Part shown: piece by piece, positions 58,742 to 64,000 of the stretch
Layout: each line of letters opens with the position of its first letter
Numbering within the stretch: position 1 is the first letter of the stretch
NCBI GenBank assembly: GCA_902363875.1
Contig: CABJBO010000001.1
Location: 62,001-126,000, forward strand
From: Coriobacteriaceae bacterium
Lineage (GTDB): Bacteria; Actinomycetota; Coriobacteriia; Coriobacteriales; Coriobacteriaceae
DNA length: 64,000 nt
Direction of reading: 5' to 3'
Position numbers and translations under genes: made by a program
Notes under the pieces: model-generated
Seen by the model: only the letters and a program-made list of their open reading frames with translations
The model's database searches: none
What the model was told of the DNA's origin: nothing

Positions 58742-58828
58742 ATGATCCGAAGGGGACGGAGGAAAACGGATCATTTTGCCTTATCGCCAGGTCAATGATC
58801 CGTTTTCCTCCGTCCCCTACGGATCATT
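58741..58828. repeat. 35-base inverted repeat with nested 9-base palindromes
   Basis: The arms 58741-58775 and 58794-58828 are reverse complements over 35 bases with one mismatch, around an 18-base spacer. Each arm is itself bounded by AATGATCCG and CGGATCATT, and between those has GGGGACGGAGG. The element lies tail to tail between btuR and the MATE gene, covers both stop codons, and can serve as a two-way terminator. The word GGGGAC links it to the repeats at 22953, 46430 and 54070. Confidence 0.75.
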
Positions 58829-60176
58829 AGGCGGTGGCGCGGCCGAGCCAGTTGCCGCTGTGGTGGTAGATGGTAAACATCGTGGCCGTGATGAGCCAGG
58901 TTACGGGGTAAACCAGCAGCAGGTGCTCAAGCGACGGATCGAACGGCATAATCGCAAACACCCAGATCACCCTGAGCACGACGGTGCCAAAAATCGTGAG
59001 CATCATAGGCTGGAAGCTCACGCCAGCGCCGCGGATGGAGCCGGACGCGTTTTCGATAATCGAGAAGATCGCGTAGAACGGCGCGATGAAATGAAGAATC
59101 GTCGTGGTGTAGGCCGAAATCGAAGCATCGTCGACAAACAGACGCGACAACGGACCCGAGAACACCAGTAGCACGGCAGACAGGCCACCAATGAGCATAA
59201 ACGACAGCACGAGCGACGTATGGTATCCCTTTCGCATGCGATCGTAATTGCGCGCACCAAAGTTCTGCGCCGAGAACGTGGTGATCGACACGCCGAGCGC
59301 CTCGGTCACCATCCAGATAATGCCGTCCAGGCGGCCGGAAAGGCCCCAAGCGGTCGTGACATCGGCACCAAACGAGTTGACCGACACCTGAATCAAAACG
59401 TTGGAGATCGAATACGCCGCAGACTGAACGCCCAGCGGCAAACCGCACGAAAGCATGCTCTTGCAAATGCCGCGATCGATACCGAGTTTGAATAGCGACA
59501 ACCGCCACGCCCCCGGAGCGCGCATCATGCGGATCACAATCATCGTAGCATTGGTGCAGATAGTCAGCGCCACCGCGATGCCGCAGCCCAGCGCTTCCAT
59601 GTGCAGCACGGCGACAAAGAGAATGTCGAGCGCCACGTTGACGAAGCAGCCGGAGGCAATAATGACCGCCGGACCGCGCGTGTCGCCCACGGCGCGCAAC
59701 AACGCCGTCCCCATATTGAGCAGCAGCGCTGCAAACATGGCGGCAAAGTAGCAACGGGCATACGCCACACCCTCGGCCAGCAGCTCATGCGGTGTATTCA
59801 TCAGCACAAGCATCGGCTCGACAAACACCATGCCCAGAATGGAAATGACAATGCCGCCCACCAGCGCGAGCGTCATGGCCGTATGGACCGATCGGCTCAA
59901 GCGCTCGTCATCGTGCTGGCCAAAAAACTGGCCCGTAATGACCGCACAGCCAGCACCCACACCGACGCAAAAACCAATGCAGAGCTCCGTGAGCACCATC
60001 GTGGCTTGAATGCCACCCAGCGCGAGCTTGCCGCCAAACTGACCGACGATATAGGTACCGATAAGCGTGTAAGCCTGCTGAAAAAACGAGCTAAAGAAGA
60101 TAGGGACGCACAGCGAAAGCAGCTGCTGCCAAATGACACCCTGCGTCACATCGATAGCCGTAGATTTCTTAGCCAC
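58827..60176 (-). CDS. MATE-family efflux transporter
   Basis: A 449-residue polytopic membrane protein with twelve hydrophobic segments in two similar halves. It shows MATE features: FFSSFFQQAYTLIGTYIVGQ near residue 30, FCVGVGAGCAVITGQFFGQH near 75, LLNMGTALLRAVGDTRGPAV near 155, and in the second half GLSGRLDGIIWMVTEALGVS and ITTFSAQNFGARN. It would export drugs or metabolites in exchange for Na+ or H+. I chose the GTG at 60174-60176 after GGGGAGGG. Its substrate cannot be inferred. Confidence 0.9.
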   Translation of the reverse strand: MAKKSTAIDVTQGVIWQQLLSLCVPIFFSSFFQQAYTLIGTYIVGQFGGKLALGGIQATMVLTELCIGFCVGVGAGCAVITGQFFGQHDDERLSRSVHTAMTLALVGGIVISILGMVFVEPMLVLMNTPHELLAEGVAYARCYFAAMFAALLLNMGTALLRAVGDTRGPAVIIASGCFVNVALDILFVAVLHMEALGCGIAVALTICTNATMIVIRMMRAPGAWRLSLFKLGIDRGICKSMLSCGLPLGVQSAAYSISNVLIQVSVNSFGADVTTAWGLSGRLDGIIWMVTEALGVSITTFSAQNFGARNYDRMRKGYHTSLVLSFMLIGGLSAVLLVFSGPLSRLFVDDASISAYTTTILHFIAPFYAIFSIIENASGSIRGAGVSFQPMMLTIFGTVVLRVIWVFAIMPFDPSLEHLLLVYPVTWLITATMFTIYHHSGNWLGRATA

Positions 60177-60301
60177 ACGCCCTCCCCACCAGCGTACGTC
60201 AAACAACAAAACGGCACTTTAAAACGAAAGCCAAAACCAGCTTAGCACCGACCGACGTCGGCCGAAACGTCCCGAACCAGAGCCCGGTGCGAAATATTTG
60301 C

Positions 60302-61216
60302 CTAGTGATACAGCCCCGGCTGGTAGTGGTACTCGTTGCTCACATGCGGGCACAGTTGCCAAAAGGCGACGGCACTCGCAGCGGCAACGTTGAGTGAATC
60401 GACCCCGTGCGCCATCGGAATGCGCGCGGCTCGGTCGCAGCCGGCAATGGTCTTGGTGCCCAAGCCGGCACCCTCGGTACCCATAAAGATCGCTAGGCGG
60501 TCAATCTCCTGCAGCACGGGATCGTCCAGCGACACCGAATCATCCGTCAACGCCATGGCGGCACACGAAAAGCCGGCATCGTGCAGCGCCGCCAGCCCAT
60601 CATGCGGCCATACGCGCGCCTCGCTGCCAATGCGCGTCCAGGGCACCTGGAACACCGTGCCCATGCTCACGCGGGCCGAGCGACGGTACAGCGGGTCACA
60701 GCAAGTGGGGCTCACCAAAATGCCATCGACGTTCAGCGCAGCCGCCGAGCGGAAAATCGCGCCGACATTGGTGTGGTCGACAATGCCCTCGAGCACGCAC
60801 ACGCGCACCGGGCGCTCACCCGCCGCCTCGACGACGCCACTCAAGAACTCGGCTACCGGAATCTGGCGTGGACGACGGAATGCCGCGAGCGCACCGCGCG
60901 TCACGTTAAAACCCGTCAGCTGCTCCATGAGCTCCATGGAGGCAACGAACACAGGAACCGGACCCGCGCCCTCGCGCACAACCAGGCGCTCATACAGCGG
61001 CATCATCTGATCGAGCCAGCGTTCGCCCAAAAGAAAGCTCACCGGCTCGTATCCGGCGCGAACCGCACGCTCGATGACCTTGGCGCTCTCGGCGATAAAA
61101 ATGCCCTTCTGCGGCTCCAGCACGCAGCGAAGCTCACGCTCGGTCAGTCGCACGTAGGCATCGAGCCGCTCGTCCTCGAGCGAATCGATTCGCAGCACCT
61201 CAACGGCATCAGTCAT
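60302..61216 (-). CDS. SpoU/TrmH-family RNA methyltransferase
   Basis: A 304-residue SPOUT methyltransferase that methylates a ribose in rRNA or tRNA. The N-terminal domain (about 1-130) has the L30e-like GIFIAESAKVIERAVRAGYE. The catalytic domain shows VLEGIVDHTNVGAIFRSAAA near residue 145, AIFMGTEGAGL near 245, and the C-terminal RIPMAHGVDSLNVAAASAVA knot motif. The ATG at 61214-61216 is preferred to one farther upstream. The 109-base gap before it ends the folA gene. Confidence 0.9.
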   Translation of the reverse strand: MTDAVEVLRIDSLEDERLDAYVRLTERELRCVLEPQKGIFIAESAKVIERAVRAGYEPVSFLLGERWLDQMMPLYERLVVREGAGPVPVFVASMELMEQLTGFNVTRGALAAFRRPRQIPVAEFLSGVVEAAGERPVRVCVLEGIVDHTNVGAIFRSAAALNVDGILVSPTCCDPLYRRSARVSMGTVFQVPWTRIGSEARVWPHDGLAALHDAGFSCAAMALTDDSVSLDDPVLQEIDRLAIFMGTEGAGLGTKTIAGCDRAARIPMAHGVDSLNVAAASAVAFWQLCPHVSNEYHYQPGLYH

Positions 61217-61325
61217 AGCAGCCAGCCCGCACCCTTCTTTACAGCACATCTATACCAAACGAGGCGACGCTAAGCGCCGCCCCATGCATTCAATCAACCC
61301 GATGATACCGTTCACGCCAGGCGAT

Positions 61326-61844
61326 TTATGCCTCAACGCGACGATACGTCACGAACTCATAATCGAGACCCTCGTCACCCTCGCCCGAGGCAATCGTGGC
61401 AACCCCGCCACGCCGCGCAATCTCCCACGCGGGATCGGCGTCCAAGTCGGGAAAGTACGTGTCCACGGGATGGACGCAGTGGTCATGCGTGACCTCGGCC
61501 TCCACGCAGCACGGCAAAAACTGACGATACACCTCGCCACCGCCGATCACCCACGCAACGGGCTCATCGGCAACCACGGCGAGCGCTTCGTCGACGCTAT
61601 GCACCACGTCGACGCCCTCGGCAGCAAAGTCCTCATCGCGCGTGAGCACGATATTACGACGGTTCTTGAGCGGACGCCCGCCGGGAAAACTCAGCAGCGT
61701 CTTGCGTCCCATAATGACCGGGCAGCCTTTGGTGCACGCCACAAAATGACGCATGTCGGCGCGATTAGACACGACCATGTCACCCTCGCACCCAATACCC
61801 CAGTCATCGCACACGGCGACAATGGCAGAAAGCTTACACGTCAT
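61326..61844 (-). CDS. folA: Dihydrofolate reductase
   Basis: Reduces dihydrofolate to tetrahydrofolate, the partner of thymidylate synthase. The 172-residue protein shows SAIVAVCDDWGIGCEGDM, GCPVIMGRKTLLSFPGGRPL, NRRNIVLTRD and VAWVIGGGEVYRQFLPCCVE, the usual order of NADPH and folate motifs. The acid at the folate pteridine site is Asp in NRADMRHF (near residue 27). I chose the ATG at 61842-61844; a GTG at 61851-61853 directly after the thyA stop would add three residues. It is coupled to thyA upstream. Confidence 0.93.
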   Translation of the reverse strand: MTCKLSAIVAVCDDWGIGCEGDMVVSNRADMRHFVACTKGCPVIMGRKTLLSFPGGRPLKNRRNIVLTRDEDFAAEGVDVVHSVDEALAVVADEPVAWVIGGGEVYRQFLPCCVEAEVTHDHCVHPVDTYFPDLDADPAWEIARRGGVATIASGEGDEGLDYEFVTYRRVEA

Positions 61845-61853
61845 GCGCGTCAC

Positions 61854-62702
61854 CTACACCGCAATGGGGATGTTCTTGACCTGCGGGCCGTGCTCATAGC
61901 CCTCGACAATCAGGTCGTCGGTCGTAAACGCATAGAAGTCATGCACATCGGGGTTAAGCGTTACCTTAGGCGCGGCAAACTGCGGACGCTCGATAAGCTC
62001 GCGGACGATATCGACATGACGGTCGTAAATGTGGGCATCGGCAATCACATGCAGCAACTCGCCGGGAATCATATCGACCGACTGCGCGACCATCATCAGC
62101 AAAATGGCGTACTGGCACACATTCCAGTTGTTCGCAGCCAAAATGTCCTGGCTGCGCTGGTTGAGAATCATGTTGAGCGTCGGTTTATCATCCTGCGGGC
62201 GCTGCGTCACGTTATACGTCACGCTGTAGGCGCACGGATACAGGTGCATCTCGGACAGGTCGCTAAACACGTAGGTATTCGTCATAATGCGGCGGCTGTA
62301 CGGCGTGTTCTTGAGGTCGTACAGCACACGGTCCATCTGATCGAAGTCACCCTCGGCATAATGGCTCTTCTGCCCAATCTGATACCCGTAGGCCTTGCCG
62401 ATGGAGCCGGTCTCGTCGGCCCACTCATCCCAAATATGGCTGTTGAGGTCATGCACGTTATTGGACTTCTTTTGATAGATCCATAGGATCTCATCCATGG
62501 CAGATTTGAGGGCCGTGCGACGCAGGGTAAGCGCCGGAAACTCCTCACGCAGGTCGTAGCGGGCCGTGACGCCAAAGTTTTTAATGGTATAGGCAGGGGT
62601 GCCGTCCTCCCACACCGGGCGGACCTTTTGGCCCTCGGTGGTGGTGCCATGGTCCAGAATATCGCGGCACATGGTTACAAACTGTTGATCAGCTTTGCTC
62701 AT
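61854..62702 (-). CDS. thyA: Thymidylate synthase, Bacillus ThyA type
   Basis: Makes dTMP from dUMP and methylenetetrahydrofolate. The 282-residue protein matches the Bacillus subtilis ThyA lineage, not the E. coli one: WEDGTPAYTI, LWIYQKKSNNVHDLNSHIWD, the active-site Cys in LYPCAYSVTYNV (near residue 155, followed by Ala and not His) and the end NPDVHDFYAFTTDDLIVEGY. The ATG at 62700-62702 follows CAGGAGG. A very long upstream extension of this frame is antisense to the next gene and is rejected. folA follows directly. Confidence 0.93.
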   Translation of the reverse strand: MSKADQQFVTMCRDILDHGTTTEGQKVRPVWEDGTPAYTIKNFGVTARYDLREEFPALTLRRTALKSAMDEILWIYQKKSNNVHDLNSHIWDEWADETGSIGKAYGYQIGQKSHYAEGDFDQMDRVLYDLKNTPYSRRIMTNTYVFSDLSEMHLYPCAYSVTYNVTQRPQDDKPTLNMILNQRSQDILAANNWNVCQYAILLMMVAQSVDMIPGELLHVIADAHIYDRHVDIVRELIERPQFAAPKVTLNPDVHDFYAFTTDDLIVEGYEHGPQVKNIPIAV

Positions 62703-62787
62703 TGACCCTCCTGTCAGTCGCCTATAAGCGAGATTCATTGTAGCCCAGGCGCACGCGGCCCCACAGCCCAAACATAAGCCCTTGTTT

Positions 62788-62854
62788 TCTGACATATGCC
62801 AGAAATCTCTTGCGTAAATCTGCACGTTCGTTATTCTATTGTTGACATATGTCA
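62788..62854. promoter_or_regulatory. Two TGACATAT palindromes and promoter of the DUF134 gene
   Basis: TCTGACATATGCCAGA (62788-62803) and TGACATATGTCA (62843-62854, perfect 12-base palindrome) flank a promoter with TTGCGT (62810-62815) and TATTCT (about 62832-62837). One copy precedes the -35 box and the other covers the start of transcription. This is a typical operator layout and probably the binding site of the DUF134 protein encoded just downstream. Confidence 0.6.
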
Positions 62855-62868
62855 GATAAGGAGCACGT

Positions 62869-63633
62869 ATGGCAGGAAGACGCGAGAAATTGCGCCGTGT
62901 TGGGATCATCCCCGAATATCGCGGCTTTACCCCCGACGGCCTTGCCAGTGGAGACGCCATCGACATGACGGTCGACGAACTCGAGGTGCTGCGCCTGTGC
63001 GACCTGGAAGGCCTTAACCAAGAGGCAGTCGCACAGCAGATGGGCATCGCGCGCGCCACGGTGGCGGCTATTTGCAGCCGAGCGCATCGCAAGGTGGCAA
63101 ACGCGTTGGTCAATGGTCGGGCGCTCATCATCGAAGGCGGCAATATCGCGTACTCCCCCATCACCACGACAACGGCCGCATGGCCAGCAAAGGGGGTCGG
63201 CACCATGAGGGTGGCAACCACGTACGACAATGGCAACATCTTTATGCACTTTGGCCGCAGCGAGCAGTTCAAGATCTACGACATTCAGGACGGCAAGGTG
63301 CTCAACGAGCAGGTCGTGGGCACCGGCGGCACCGGCCACGGCGCACTTGCGGGCCTGCTCGCCAACGGCGGCGTGGACACGCTCATCTGCGGCGGCATCG
63401 GCGGAGGCGCTATCAACGCGCTTGCCCAAGCCGGCATCACGGTATACGCAGGTGCCCAGGGCAGCTGCGACGCTTGCGTCGAGGCCCTTATCGCCGGCAC
63501 GCTCGCACAGAACGGCGAGGCCACGTGCGGCTGCCACAGCCACGACCACGAGCACACCCATGAGCATGGCGGGTCCTGCGGCTGCCACGGCCACCACGAC
63601 CACGAAGGCCATGAGGGCTGCGGCTGCCACTAA
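62869..63633 (+). CDS. DUF134 DNA-binding/NifX-like (Fe-Mo cofactor) fusion with Cys/His-rich tail
   Basis: A 254-residue two-domain protein. Residues 1-95 form a DUF134 domain with a helix-turn-helix: VDELEVLRLCDLEGLNQEAV then AQQMGIARATVAAICSRAHR. Residues 103-225 are a dinitrogenase iron-molybdenum cofactor biosynthesis (NifX/NafY) fold: VATTYDNGNIFMHFGRSEQF, VGTGGTGHGALAGLLANGGV and LICGGIGGGAINALAQAGIT. The last 32 residues alternate Cys-Gly-Cys with His and Asp (CGCHSHDHEHTHEHGG). Such tails bind metals, so the protein may sense a metal or cluster and control its own promoter, which has palindromic sites. AAGGAG lies before the ATG. Confidence 0.85.
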   Translation: MAGRREKLRRVGIIPEYRGFTPDGLASGDAIDMTVDELEVLRLCDLEGLNQEAVAQQMGIARATVAAICSRAHRKVANALVNGRALIIEGGNIAYSPITTTTAAWPAKGVGTMRVATTYDNGNIFMHFGRSEQFKIYDIQDGKVLNEQVVGTGGTGHGALAGLLANGGVDTLICGGIGGGAINALAQAGITVYAGAQGSCDACVEALIAGTLAQNGEATCGCHSHDHEHTHEHGGSCGCHGHHDHEGHEGCGCH

Positions 63634-63690
63634 CGGCACGGCACCGCGAGCTCGGGACGCGAAGCCGAACGCAACCCAACAATCAACGCC

Positions 63691-63728
63691 GACAACAAAT
63701 GCCACCCGGTAGCTTCCGAGTGGCCTTT
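63691..63728 (-). terminator. Hairpin between the DUF134 gene and ffh
   Basis: On the minus strand GCCACTCGG and CCGGGTGGC pair around AAGCTA and are followed by ATTTGTTG. It can end ffh, and with a weak T run on the other side may act in both directions. Confidence 0.55.
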
Positions 63729-63753
63729 GCCATATCAAGCTGGAATTACAGCT

Positions 63754-64000
63754 CTATTTCTTATTACGCATCTGCGCTTCCATCTGGCGCAGCAGCTCCA
63801 TATCGGACTTGGGACCGCCCGTACCTAGGCCGCCCATGCCGCCCAGACCCATAGCGTCCAGGCCAGGGATATTGGGCATGCGCATCTTCTTGCCCTTCTT
63901 TCCCTTTTTGCCCTTTTTGCCGCCGGCCTGCGCCTGATTGGCCATCGTGCGCATGCGGCCCATCATCTTATTCATCTCGCCCCACTGCTTCATAAGGCTG
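63754..64000 (-). CDS. ffh: Signal recognition particle protein Ffh, C-terminal end
   Basis: The last 81 residues of a gene that enters from the right edge. It starts in SLMKQWGEMNKMMGRMRTMA, then a basic GGKKGKKGKKGKKMRMPNIPG stretch and a Gly/Met-rich segment ending LRQMEAQMRNKK. The methionine-rich helices are the end of the M domain that holds signal peptides and SRP RNA, and the Gly/Lys-rich tail is usual in actinobacterial Ffh. The N-terminal GTPase is outside the window, so the call rests on the tail. Confidence 0.75.
   Translation of the reverse strand, partial: SLMKQWGEMNKMMGRMRTMANQAQAGGKKGKKGKKGKKMRMPNIPGLDAMGLGGMGGLGTGGPKSDMELLRQMEAQMRNKK

Noticed and set aside
62703..63272. N-terminal extension of the thyA frame by 190 codons
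   Set aside because: It lies antisense to the DUF134-NifX gene. ThyA already has its normal length from the ATG at 62700-62702, which follows CAGGAGG.
1..64000. CRISPR arrays, rRNA operon, tmRNA
   Set aside because: No regularly spaced direct repeats of 25-40 bases and no rRNA or tmRNA landmarks were seen in any part of the window.

Overview
The window reads as a chromosome segment of a high-GC Gram-positive gut actinobacterium of the class Coriobacteriia, most like Collinsella. The support is the high-GC codon use, lipoprotein-based import instead of outer-membrane receptors, an actinobacterial-style ileS T-box, the efp/asp23/nusB/xseB/tlyA/nadK/recN gene string and a PTS fructose locus. 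The genus is inferred from gene content and style; no search was run.

Positions 1-14160 hold a corrinoid island. On the minus strand eight tightly overlapping genes encode the anaerobic cobalamin pathway, in transcription order cbiF, cbiD, cbiL, cbiG, cbiH, cbiET (fused), cbiA and cobT, which runs off the left edge. Divergently, a clear promoter and a cobalamin riboswitch precede five plus-strand genes: a CbiK-type cobaltochelatase that carries a Tat-like lipoprotein signal, a small lipoprotein, a large substrate-binding lipoprotein, a FecCD/BtuC permease and a FecE/BtuD ATPase. This looks like a B12-repressed extracytoplasmic chelation and tetrapyrrole or metal import system. The island ends at an IS3 transposase remnant (14178-14270).

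Positions 14273-26350 hold a TetR regulator with a palindromic site, a UPF0104-type membrane protein, two identical tRNA-Glu(CTC) genes with promoter and terminator, a CCA-adding enzyme, and a fructose PTS locus: two 1-phosphofructokinases, Enzyme I, HPr, IIABC and a divergent RpiR regulator.

Positions 26443-46398 are mostly minus-strand housekeeping genes: recN, nadK, tlyA, xseB, nusB, asp23, efp, an M24 peptidase, an AroB-like protein lacking its catalytic residues, aroK, yqeG, mltG, ruvX, alaS, a SigB-type sigma factor with an RsbW-like partner, rarA, a dGTPase-like HD protein and an A24 peptidase. An AI-2E-type transporter gene is frameshifted.

Positions 46480-64000 hold a GT2 glycosyltransferase, a pseudouridine synthase, lspA, ileS with its T-box, a glycerol-dehydrogenase-like enzyme, a decayed mobile patch (54117-55770) with an AT-rich peptidase E gene, an IS3 remnant and a serine-recombinase tail, then ftsH, btuR, a MATE transporter, an RNA methyltransferase, folA, thyA, a DUF134-NifX fusion with palindromic operators, and the 3' end of ffh. 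Several intergenic palindromes share GGGAC/GGCAC words and look like a dispersed repeat family used as terminators.
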